The notes under the pieces were generated by a model. It saw nothing but the letters and a program-made list of their open reading frames with translations. It ran no database searches and was not told the DNA's origin. The position numbers were made by a program, and so were the translations under genes. A stretch of DNA of 64,000 bases from Gigantopelta aegis (taxonomy: Eukaryota; Mollusca; Gastropoda; Neomphalida; Peltospiridae): positions 77,141,249 to 77,205,248 of the forward strand of contig NC_054702.1 in NCBI RefSeq assembly GCF_016097555.1, written 5' to 3'. Every line of letters starts with the position of its first letter. The first letter of the stretch is position 1. This document shows positions 1 to 10,594 of this stretch, piece by piece.

Positions 1-1007
1 AATGTTGAAATCCGACACTGCGGAAATATTAGTAATCACAACAGCAGCGGTTAGAACCAGAAGTGCTTTCCGTCAACACAAAGACGCTTTTAAAAGTCGA
101 ATCATCCGTAAGTCACGTATATTATATTTATATATTTCATATAGTTAGTGAATAGAAAATAACAACGTGATTTTTAGTCAATACGACTAATGAAAATAGA
201 AAACTATTTAGTTATGTAAGGTTTCGCATTTCCTTGTTTTCATTTGGTAATAATCATCTTTCTTATTATAAATTAAAGGGACATATCCTAGTTTTTAAAC
301 ACTAAGGCATAGTTTTGACTATTAGAGCCGTTTTTGATAACTGAAATCATACTTTACTTAGATTGTATTGTTTAGACTCACCATTTCCGCACATTTGGAG
401 CGTTTTTGGTCATGCTGGTAATTTTAATATCACAAAAGGCATTTCTCATATTTTTAAAACCGCACGTGCGTCTGAGAAGTAACAGTTATGGAGTCGAGTT
501 TCAGTCTATCTTTAGAGGGTGTTTCACCATTTCACAGTCACAGACTCATGTTTCACTCAATTGTAACTTTATCCAAATGTGTTACACGTTTGTAGATTAA
601 CTAAACTTAGTGTGCATTTTCATAGGCTGAAACTAGAGTCTGTCCCTTTAAGAGCACCTCAAAATCTATCCCTTTTTTTGTTGGATGAATGATTAAATTG
701 ATTACTTAAAACAATAAATGTACGAAAACAGAAGACATAACACTTTATATCGTTAATAATCTTATAGATCTATTAGTTGTAAATGTTTGTTGACGAATAT
801 ATGTCATGAATTATTCAAAATAGGTTTAATTGTGGGGTTTTATGATTTTGATATTGGTATATGTTTTATTTAATATTAATTAAAAAATAAATCATGAAGT
901 TTAAAAAGTAATATATATTACTTTTTAATATACATGTGTATATTAATAATTTTTTTAATATTATTTTACATGTTTGGGCAAAAACTAGATTAATTACAGT
1001 ACTTGGT
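1..1007. other. AT-rich intergenic DNA, nothing recognised
   Basis: No exon with credible splice borders, no protein similarity and no clear repeat could be seen on either strand. The last 150 bases are strongly AT-rich. This is the flank into which the LINE at 1020 inserted. Confidence 0.5.
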
Positions 1008-1019
1008 AACTGTTCTATT

Positions 1020-3333
1020 CAGTGATTTTGAAAAAGCGGAAACATTAAACAAATATTTTCTTTCTATTGCTTCAGTAGATGATACAAATAAAGAACTCCC
1101 TCCTTGTCAACCACGGTGTAAAGATAGATTTGAGTCATTAGTAATAAATGCAGAAGAAATATCGGATATCATAAATATACTAGCACCAAATAAGGCAATG
1201 GGTCCAGATGAGATTAGTCACAAACCACTTAAACGTATCATCCATGCAATCAAAGTTCCTCTTCAGTTTCTTTTTAACAAGTCTTTATGTACATCTAAAT
1301 TCCCTAACAGATGGAAGATAGCTCATGTTAAACCTCTCTTCAAAAAAGGTGACAAATGTTATTCTACTAACTATAGACCGATATCGTTACTAAGTTGCAT
1401 TGGAAAAATAAATATTTGAAAGAATTGTATTCAAACATTTATATAATTATTTTATATCCAATGACCTTCTATATAAATATCAGTGCGCATATCGCCCTAA
1501 TCACAGTGCTGTTCATCAATTATTAGAATTATACTCCCAAATTTGTGAATCTTTGGACAAAAAGGAACACTTCTGTTCTGTGTTCTGTGATATGTCAAAG
1601 GCATTTGATAGAGTATGGCACAGAGGATTAATCCATAAACTTGAAAACTGTGGCATAACAGGAAATGCACTAAATTGGATTAAAGATTATATATCAAACA
1701 GAAAGCAACGAGTCATCGTAAATGGTACTCTATCACATTCAGGCATTTTAATGGCCGGAGTACCTCAAGGCTCAGTATTAGGACCTTTATTATTTTTAAT
1801 TTATATTAATGATATTGCAGATAACCTAAACTGTGTAACGAGACTATTTGCTGACGATACCAACATAACATCTTCATCTAATGATATCTCTTCCATTGAA
1901 AACAACCTTAACTCAAACTTATTAAAGCTTCACAAATGGTCCCAAAAATGGCTTGTATCTTTTAATCCAGATAAAACTAGCGTTGTACTTTTTACAAAAG
2001 CAATCATACAGCCAAAACCTAATAGAAACTCATAAACATTTAGGTTTAACCTTTTCAGCAAATGCCAACTGGACAACACATATTAATAATATTTGTATAT
2101 CGGCTTCGATAATGATTTCTGTACTCAGGAAATATAAATATTTATTAAATCGACAAACATTATTGAAAATATATATAACTTTTATCCGCCCGATATTAGA
2201 ATATGCATCGGAAGTATGGGATGGGTGTTCTTTAGTAGAGGAAGACAATATTGAAAAAGTACAATTAGAAGCCGCCAGATTCATCACGGGTTTGCCCACA
2301 TTTGCATCTAGAAAGTCTTTGTATTACGAAACTGGATTAGCAACAGTTATTTCCAGGCGTAAATTCAAAAAGCTGTGCGCAATGTTTAAAATAATGAAAT
2401 GTATGGCTCCTGATTTTATGATACATAGTATACCACAAACAGTTGGACAAAGATCCCCTTACATGCTAAGAAATCGGAATGATATTTCTTTACCCCCTGC
2501 TAGAACCAATTTACTTCAACTTCATTTATCCATTCAACAATAAAACTTTGGAACAACCTACGGGCTGAAATTCGAAATTGTCAAAACATATCTTCATTTG
2601 AAAAAGCAATAAAACCCGATGTCCCATGAGGTTGCGCCATACTATTCATTTGGTAATAGAAGAGAAAATGCATTACATACCAAGTTAAGACACAGGTGTA
2701 GTGATTTAAAAGCAGACTTATATCGAGTTGGTCTTAGCACCGATTCCTCGTGCAGTTGTGGGTATAATTTTGAAAACAATTATCTTCTTTTTTTGTGAAT
2801 GTATTTTATATGAAGGGCAAGGGCACTCTCTAGAATTCATTGCAAAGATTTCAGCCAATAGATTTACAACTAGTTTTAAATGGTAAAAATACTCTAAGTG
2901 AAGAAGACAATAAATAAATATTTTTTCATGTACATAAGTATATAAATGAAACAAAACGTTTCCCTTAAGTAGTAAATAAAGTATGGATTTTAAAAATTAT
3001 TATTATTTATTTATTTTATTGCTATTATTATTATTATTATTATTATTTGTGTAGCCATTATGTAATCATTGCGATGCCTTGTTTGTGTTTTGTGTTTTCT
3101 TTTATCAAACCTGCTGTCTAATTATCAAACACATAGAAAACGTTATTGCGTCTCTTTTTTTCTGTTTCCTTTACTCTTTCTTTTCTCAATAATATTTATT
3201 TCTGTTCATATTTAAATTGCAAAAATATATTACTGTCGTAATATGTATGTATCTTGGAGAAGGCCTAGTAAGTTGTGTAACTTGTGTCTAATCCATTTGT
3301 TCTTTAAAAAACAATAAAATATATTTCAATCAA
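1020..3333 (+). mobile_element. 5'-truncated non-LTR retrotransposon (LINE), degenerate
   Basis: The body encodes a reverse transcriptase. The finger region with NYRPISLLS lies near 1370, the palm motif DMSKAFDRVW near 1590, the GVPQGSVLGP block near 1757, and the catalytic FADD box at 1847-1858. A C-terminal tail follows, with WNNL near 2550 and a cysteine-rich end near 2750. The endonuclease half is missing, so the copy is 5'-truncated. The reading frame shifts near 1410, between about 1950 and 2035, and near 2530, with further stops after that, so the copy is dead. Its 3' end is A-rich with an AATAAA. The 12-bp direct repeat AACTGTTCTATT at 1008-1019 and 3334-3345 is the target-site duplication and fixes both borders. 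The motifs resemble jockey/CR1-type LINEs; the exact clade was not determined. Confidence 0.93.
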
Positions 3334-3345
3334 AACTGTTCTATT

Positions 3346-3691
3346 GCACTGTGTAGGCTTGTGGCTGTGCATATCTAGACAGAAAAATGAATAGTTTTAG
3401 ACATGCTACCTGGCATTTCGGACTACCTCCTTTGCTCACGTTTTTTTTTTCTTCAAAATTTCAGATTGTGCTGCTAAATTTGATGCAAATTACGTTACTT
3501 AATGGTAGAACAACTACCTCTACTCTCACTCCAATTCCCGAAAGACCTGCGAGCTTCGGCTCTTGGCATTTCTTTAATCTCCCTTTTAAAAAAAATCCTA
3601 TCTGTACATAGATCCGCCATTGTTGCATAATGATGTATATTATTTTATAACACAGATTTGGGAAAAAGAGGGTAAAGTGGATGTGTTACGT
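3346..3691 (+). promoter_or_regulatory. Upstream region / probable 5' UTR of the first Rho-like gene
   Basis: A possible splice acceptor (TTATAACACAG) ends at about 3654, so the coding exon may be preceded by a non-coding exon further upstream. A short out-of-frame ATG at 3681 overlaps the likely start at 3692 and stops soon after, forming a possible uORF. No TATA box or other core promoter element is convincing. Confidence 0.3.
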
Positions 3692-4631
3692 ATGGAAACG
3701 TCACTGAAACCCGTACAGACTAAAGATTTCAAAAACAAAGACAAGTTGGTGAAATGTACAGTCATTGGAGACAGCGGGGTGGGTAAAACCTGTCTGTTGT
3801 TAACATACGTCACCAGGAAATACCCAAACTGCGTTCCAGCTTCCTTCGAGTGGCATTTAGGTAATATCAAAATTAAAACCTTGTTATAATTATACTATTT
3901 TGAAGACATTTTACGTACTACTGTATTATTTTGTTTACATAATCTATGTAATACGCCGTTTTAATATACAATCAGTGCTTCTAGTTCTAATTTTCGTAAA
4001 AGGATTTTTTTTTGTGATAAGAATTGTTTGTTTAAATTGAAGAATGAATTCGTTTCTTACTATCAAAACATCTCAATATCCTGTACGTTTCTTCATATTA
4101 ACTAAGACTATTATGATCGCTATTTTGTTCTCTTCTTCTCTAAATAGAATTTACACATCTGTCTGAGCGTCGTTTTTATTAGGAAATTTATAATTGGGAT
4201 TGTTTGTTGTTAACAAATACAAAGAATGTTTAATATTCACAAATTAAATAATTCATAGTAATATCTCGAATTTTAGGTACAAACTAAAATACTACCGTGT
4301 CAATCAAATTGCGACATGATATACATGTCGCTTAGATAAAGTTCATATGAAATATTGGTGCGAAACTCCACAACCTATATTTTTCCTCTTTAACGTTTTG
4401 GAATCAATATATCTAAATATGATTATAATGAAATCTTAAAATCCATTACGTTTTACGATTTGACAAAAGCTATAGTGGCGTAGCCTGGATTTTCAATTGG
4501 AGCCAACCAAATTGGTGTGTGTGTGTGTGGGGGGGGGGGGGGGGACCACACTGTCCATTAGTCATATTATTCATATGGGGGACAGGAAAATATATAACAT
4601 TGGTGGGGGGGATTGGAGAGCAAGGCCAGTG

Positions 4632-4667
<36 letters not shown>

Positions 4668-6369
4668 CTATTTCCTGAGGTACGCACCTTTTCTGATTCG
4701 CATAAAATTCATGATTAACATTGACAATGTCAGATCGTCCTGACCAAAAACATATTTGTCGCTAAAATTTGTAACTTCAGCAAGAGGCCTTAAAGTAATG
4801 TGTAATTTAAATGCAATAATGCTGTACTAGCCAAACATACTTTACACTAGGTAATTAGTTAAGTACCTTTAAAGTGTGATTTCAGTGGGGCGGGATTTAG
4901 TCCAGAGATGCTTGGACCTTAGGATCGAACCTTCTCGGGGCATAAGTTGGGTCCCCCCCCCCCCCCCCCCCACCATGACTGATATACCAAAGACCATGAT
5001 AACATGTGCTGTCTTATCTGCGGGCAAGTGCATATAAAATATCCGTTACTTGCTACGTGTCAGGGTTGTTTCAGATCCAATGGTTGATGATAAATGTATC
5101 AATTGTACTCTAGTGGAGGTCGAAAAAAAAAAAAAACTTTAAAGTGTGTTTTCATGTAAATGTTGGTATAGGATATTGAACCTGAATGTGGATGGTTTGT
5201 ACCGGGCTGGTCCTACAAACAAACGTAATTCTACAAAGATGCTTTTTATTTGGGTTATATTTTAAACGTATATATATATATATATATACTTCTGTTTTAG
5301 CTGGTTCAGATTGGCGATGCGGTACATACCCAAGTGTTCAAGTGGATGGCATTAAATATAACTTGGATTTTTCAGACACTTTGGGAATGGTGAGTATGTT
5401 ATAAAACTGAAGTTATAGTGAAACTGACGCAAAGAGCAAACATTCGAGGGGTGGGGGAGGGGAGGAAGTTTAATAATGCATGTGTATTTCACATCAAATT
5501 AAAAAAATATATATATATATTTTTTTATTATTATCAAATCTACTAATATACGTTAGAACAATAAGACAATATAATTAACATACATATCCCAAATATACGT
5601 CGTGCCACATGCGTCTCGATTAAATACGGCAATAGAATCACGCGAATTAATTTACTTATTACACTATTCTGGTTGGCATTGAATGAGTAACATACTATGC
5701 TGTCATGTTCAACTAATTCACCCACGTTTAATTTAACAACACGCATATGCCATCTCCAATATGCATACATGTATATAGAAAAGCAATATTCTTAATTGTA
5801 ATATTGAACACTAAATAAATATTTTGTTGAAAACGGTATTCATCCCCATAAAAAAAAAATATGGCTATTTTAGTCCAAAACATTTTGTACAAAAATTTCT
5901 GCTGTGAAACATTTATATATTAATTATTCTTACCGAATTCCAGGACGAATACAAACCATTACGAGTTATCGCCTACACCACGACTGACGTGTTTGTGATC
6001 TGTTACGACATCTCTAACCGCGAATCGCTGACCAATGCCACTGGGAAGTGGATACTGGAGATCAAACAGAGTGGAATACACGCGCCGATTATCTTGGTTG
6101 GAACGAAGCTTGATCTGAGGTCAAATTACTCGGTGGCAGAGAGTCCGGGAGATCAAACCAGAAGTCTGGAGGATCAAAACAGTCTGGTACAACACAAAGA
6201 AGGACTTGAGGCGGCCAAACGCATCCGAGCAGCAGACTATATCGAATGTTCTGCTTTAACCAATGATGGGGTGACGTCCGTGTTTCTTACAGCTGCCCAT
6301 GCTGCTTTACACAAAATATCTCACAAGGAAACATCAAAGAAACAAGGTTGCCACTGTGTTGTTCTTTAA
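3692..6369 (+). CDS. Divergent Rho-family small GTPase, paralogue 1 (geranylgeranyl-type CaaX)
   Basis: Three coding exons (3692-3860, 5301-5389, 5944-6369) join in frame, with intron phases 1 and 0, into a protein of about 227 residues. The P-loop GDSGVGKT lies at 26-33, the base-binding TKLD at 140-143 and ECSAL at 187-191. The end is CVVL, a CaaX box of geranylgeranyl type, with a second cysteine at 222. TKLDLR and the insert before the ECSAL strand place it in the Rho/Rac/Cdc42 family. Canonical DTAGQEDY is replaced by DTLGMDEY (82-89), so the catalytic Gln (Ras 61) is Met and Ala59 is Leu. Switch I reads VPASFEW where Rho proteins have IPTVFDN, so the Mg-contacting Thr35 is Ala. The position matching Gly12 is Ser. 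These changes suggest weak or absent GTP hydrolysis and unusual effector binding; that is inference. The start at 3692 is the nearest in-frame ATG; one at 3620 would add 24 unlike residues. A tandem paralogue follows at 8294. Confidence 0.9.
4513..4664. repeat. GT/G simple repeats in intron 1
   Basis: A (GT)n run leads into a pure G run at about 4529-4544, and a second (GT)n run covers about 4634-4664. The start of this stretch (GGCGTAGCCTGGATT near 4476) resembles one end of the CAG-type transposons elsewhere in the window. No matching other end was found. Confidence 0.8.
4888..5137 (+). mobile_element. tRNA-derived SINE, type A tail (old copy, intron 1)
   Basis: The degenerate head (GGGCGGGATTTAG, then GGATCGAACC) and body (TGATATACCAAAG, CATATAAAATATCC) match the SINE family seen at 7735, 11193 and 48605. 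The copy ends with the type A tail, CTCTAGTGGAGGTCG, and a poly(A). It is interrupted by a long C run and is clearly diverged. Boundaries are approximate. Confidence 0.7.
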
Positions 6370-6862
6370 GGATGTTGGATCCTGGATATTTGATCCATGC
6401 AACACTTATGTATTGGCACAGTTGCATTTGAAAATGTACACTCGGGGAAAAGATGGTAGCAATATAATACAGTCCATTTGATAATCACGTTGTCAAAATC
6501 TGCCCCCCCCCCCCCCCCCCCCCCCCACCACCGCATATATTATTACAAAGCAAGCTGCATGGAGTATAGTGCAACCATATTCAAAATGTGAATATTATTA
6601 ATACACGATGTATGATTCTCTAACCTTTGAATAAAACACTAATTGCATTGTATAATAATCAGGAATGTACGCAATAAATAGTTAGTTTGGGATCTGAACA
6701 GTGAAAATGGGTTATTAAATGTTTTTTAGAAGATAGAAATGATTCTATCATTTTGTTTAACAACACAATTTCATTTCAATGACATTACAAGTTCAAAGTT
6801 TGCATTGTTCTGGGTAGCGCGTTGTTCTTTTGTTGTGCGTGTGTTGAAGATTTTAAAATAAA
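6370..6862 (+). terminator. 3' UTR and polyadenylation signals of Rho-like paralogue 1
   Basis: AATAAA hexamers lie at 6630-6635 and 6673-6678, with a third near 6857. They fall 260-490 bases past the stop codon, a usual distance for an animal 3' UTR. A C run of about 25 bases lies at 6503-6526. Which signal is used cannot be seen. Confidence 0.5.
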
Positions 6863-6921
6863 TGTTATTTGGTGTACAAGTTCGTTTTATTCATTTTATT
6901 TCATTGTAGTGCTGACATCCA

Positions 6922-7316
6922 TTTCTTACACACCCGTTGGTGAGAACATCATTCGTTATTTTTTTATAACACATACTTGTTAACAATTTCAAGATATACG
7001 AAGGGCCGTTCCTATATAAATGACCAGGTAACCAATAACATACATCCAATAAAAACAGCACGATCGAAATCGATTACACTGTGACGTATAGTAAACCTGA
7101 CAATCATTTGTCTGTGACGCGTATGTCGAAAGAAATGTAAACATTTGCTAAAAATCTGGTTTTTGAGGATATTAATAAATAGAATAGTACATTCGTGTCC
7201 GGTAGATACCATTTATCTTACAACTCATTGTTTAAAAACGTATCAAACTCACTTTCGCTCGTTAGATACATTTTAAAACAACTGGTATCTAACGGTCACT
7301 CATGTATTATTCTCTA
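6922..7316 (+). repeat. Hairpin-ended interspersed repeat, copy 1
   Basis: This begins with TTTCTTACACACCCGTTGG and ends near ATTATTCTCTA. Two further copies in the window (10308 and 55053) share start, order of segments and end. The last 130 bases fold back: 7182-7211 pairs with 7283-7312 (arms about 30 bp, a few mismatches), with an inner pair of arms around GTTTAAAAACG and its partner. There is no coding capacity. A non-autonomous element is likely; the class is undetermined. Confidence 0.75.
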
Positions 7317-7334
7317 TGTATATATAGAATATCC

Positions 7335-7441
7335 GGTTACTACGTTTTGATATCGTGGTTATTTGGCGAGGTTCAATAACGAACGTGTTATACCGTCATC
7401 TAAACCTCGCCAAATAACCACGATATCAAAACGTAGTAACC
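7335..7441. repeat. Perfect 39-bp inverted repeat (hairpin)
   Basis: The arm at 7335-7373 (starting GGTTACTACG) is the exact reverse complement of 7403-7441, with a 29-base loop. It lies just beyond the end of the hairpin-ended repeat and directly before an AT microsatellite. The perfect arms mean it is recent or has been conserved or converted. It may be the true end of the neighbouring repeat. Confidence 0.9.
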
Positions 7442-7443
7442 TG

Positions 7444-7445
<2 letters not shown>

Positions 7446-7499
<54 letters not shown>

Positions 7500-7546
7500 G
7501 TGTGTGTGACTATCTGTTTATGAGCTCTCTCTCTCTCTCTCTCTTC

Positions 7547-7582
<36 letters not shown>

Positions 7583-7604
7583 CTCTCTCCTCTCCTCTCT
7601 CTCC

Positions 7605-7648
<44 letters not shown>
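7446..7648. repeat. Compound microsatellite (AT)n, (GT)n, (CT)n, (GT)n
   Basis: About 50 bases of AT are followed by a short GT run, then more than 110 bases of CT with C or A interruptions, then GT again. Reading frames in this stretch are artefacts of the repeat. Confidence 0.95.
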
Positions 7649-7734
7649 CTCGTGGTTGTAGGTAGGTAAGGAAAGAGGAACCCATGAACGCATACACGTA
7701 TGCATGATGTATGTCCGAATACGTTCATCCATCT

Positions 7735-8045
7735 ATCGGGGTGGTAAAGCGCTCGCCTGATGTGCGGTCGGTCTATGATCGATCCCCGTCGGTGGCCCAT
7801 TGAGCTATTTCTCGATCCAGCCAGTGTACCGATACTGGTATATCAAAGGCCGTGGTATGTACTATCCTGTCTGTGGGATGGTGCATGTAAAATATCCCTT
7901 GCTACTAATGGAAAAAAGTATCGGGTTTCCTCTCTAAGACTATATGTCAGAATTACCAAATGTTTGACATCCAATATCCAATGAATAATAAATCAATGTG
8001 CTCTACTGGTGTCGTTAAACAACAACAACAAAAAACCCAAACCCT
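7735..8045 (+). mobile_element. tRNA-derived SINE, type A tail
   Basis: The head carries pol III-like boxes (GTGGTAAAGCGC, then GGTCTATGATCGATCC). The family body follows (CTGGTATATCAAAGGCC, CCTGTCTGTGGGATGG), then the type A tail (ATTACCAAATGTTTGACATC, then CGTTAAACAACAAC). The 8-bp direct repeat ATCCATCT at 7727-7734 and 8046-8053 is a plausible target duplication. It lies between the two Rho-like genes. Confidence 0.88.
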
Positions 8046-8293
8046 ATCCATCTTTTCGTGAACTCAACTCGGCGCAATATGTGCAATGTGCAAATGACCA
8101 GGCGCATACTACGTATACTGATCACATGAATCAGCCAAACGGAAATCCTAATGGTAAGGGATGTGTGCGGCAAGCAAAACACTTGAAACGGTGTCACTTT
8201 CACCACTTGGTCTAAACAGTGACTCCTCCCCACACAAATGTGCCGTTTACATGTTTAAGTTCTGACTGACTGACTGAACTGACCTATTTACTC

Positions 8294-8887
8294 ATGGCGA
8301 CTAAAACGCACTCGGTGGTGTGTGCGGCTGTGGGAGACGGAGGGGTGGGGAAGACATGCCTGATGCTTACCTTTCTGACGGGCAAATACCCGGACCAGTA
8401 CCTGCCTGGAGCTATGGAATGGAACTCCGGTAAGTATATCGAAATCTTGTTTTAAAATGTTTTATTTGACAGTTGTGTATCCATTAAAATTGATTTCTCT
8501 TATGCAATGGCATATTAATGCGATATTAATTTAAAGACGTGGTAAAAGCGAAATTGAATTGAATTAAATTGAAGACGTAGTGTTTTGGTTTCATAATGGA
8601 ACTATTTAAGTCGTTAAAAACAGCTATTGCTATACCTAATTATGGTAAGAGTTATATGGCTTCCCGTTTTTGTTATAATGCATGTATTCAGGGCAAAGGC
8701 AAGTGGTATATCAAATTGCAAAGTAATTTGACTACAGAAACTTGCACATTCTTGTATGTTTATAATGTGTGGTATATACACGAAGGCATGTTTACAACAA
8801 CATCAGCAAATATTTAACAAAGATATTCCTGTAAAATGAAACCAACTAATTATTGTAAAACGTCACGAAAATATTATCGTGCGTGCG

Positions 8888-8953
<66 letters not shown>

Positions 8954-10549
8954 ATATTTTAAGCTATAGTGTTTTGTAACAATGTGAATTATTTGTCTTA
9001 CATGTATAGTCATAGAAACAGAGACGCAACGTCGAGTTTCAAACCTTTTAAAGAGGATAGTGTTAAACAATGACTTTTGTTTTATTACGCAATAAACAAT
9101 GTATCCCATTGAATGTGGCCATAGAGTTGCTATAGTACAGTCTGTGACTCAAACAAGACCGACACCATCGTACAATCGGCACTCCTGGAATGTCTTAATT
9201 ATAAGTCATGCATCCAGTCATAAGTGACATGCTACTAATGCTACTAATACAACCATAATTATATCATAGTACTTAGTTAAGTATTGCCAAGACGAAAGCA
9301 AAACGATATACAATGCAATACAATACAAAATGCTTTATTTCTGTGCTTATATATGGTGTATACATATAATTATACATATAAACACAGTATGGTGATCCAG
9401 CAATAGTAAAGCTAATGAAAAAATAATGAACGACTAAATACATGTACATGTATATGTATAATAATGAATGAGCCAGGGAATCGAGATTCAAGCAAACACG
9501 TGTTTGTGTTTGAAGCAAGTCCCCGCGGGCTCTCTTTACGGGAATGTCTTGACGTATCTAGGTGAGAATAAATGTAATCAATAACATATACTTCACTCTT
9601 AAATGTCCATCATCATACTTTATAACGATTTATTTATATCTTTTTTGAAGTAACATTACCGAATTAATCCAGTGGTAGATTCTGTAAAATAAAAATAGGT
9701 GGTGGTAAGAAAATGGTTGAAGGTAGGGGTAACTATCAATAGAAAAAACCCCCCACAAACCCCCCTCCAAAGAAACCCCAAACAAACAAACCCCAAACAT
9801 ACAAATCTGAAAAATAACACCCAGTTCATTATTATCAATAGTTAAACACTTACCATTCTGAGAGTAGTAAGTTTTTAAGTGAGACATTTTAAGGAAATTA
9901 GTTTTCCTCCCTAGTCCAACCTTGGATCAGCCCATGTAATCGCTTTAAACATTCTCTTGACATAATTCTCCTAATGATTGCATATAAAGCGATGACAGAT
10001 TCCGTCTAAGTGCGAGAAATTAACTTTTATGTACATACCTATTCAGAACCAGTTTTGATACAGTATATTATAAGAACGGTTATTTTACTTAATATTCGCT
10101 TTCCTTATTTTCTGTGTCTGTGTCTTGTTTGTTTCTTTGTTTATTTTGTTTTGTTTCCTTAGTTGTTTTTTATTTATGTTGTTGATGTTTTTGTAACTAT
10201 TTTCAGAATATTCACATGTTACTGAGAAGCCGGTTAAACTGCAATACGAAGGGATGGAAGTTTCACTTACACTCGTCGATACTGTGGGTTTGGTAAGCGT
10301 ATACATGTTTCTTACACATCCGTTGATGGGAATATCACCTTTAAATTGTTATCACAAGTATATGTGTTATTAGTATGAGTTATCAAAAATTAGGTCGCTA
10401 CTGCTATATCATCCAGTGGAAATCCAAATCGATATATCTGTGACGTGTAAGTTAACCTAAAACTGATTTTATTTGTGTGTGTGTGTGTGTTTTGTGCTAG
10501 GGCCGTAAATAAGTTTTAGTTGGAAAAAACATTTAAATTTATTTTCAAC

Positions 10550-10594
<45 letters not shown>

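Noticed and set aside
3620-3691. Upstream ATG at 3620 as the start of the first GTPase
   Set aside because: The added residues have no likeness to Rho N-termini, and a likely splice acceptor at 3654 falls inside them. The ATG at 3692 is simpler.
7400-7800. Arg/Glu-rich minus-strand frames
   Set aside because: They come from the CT microsatellite read as GA; any frame over such a repeat stays open.
7735-8045. tRNA gene suggested by box A/B-like motifs
   Set aside because: The motifs are in SINE heads. They lack a proper cloverleaf with an acceptor stem, and they continue into the SINE body.
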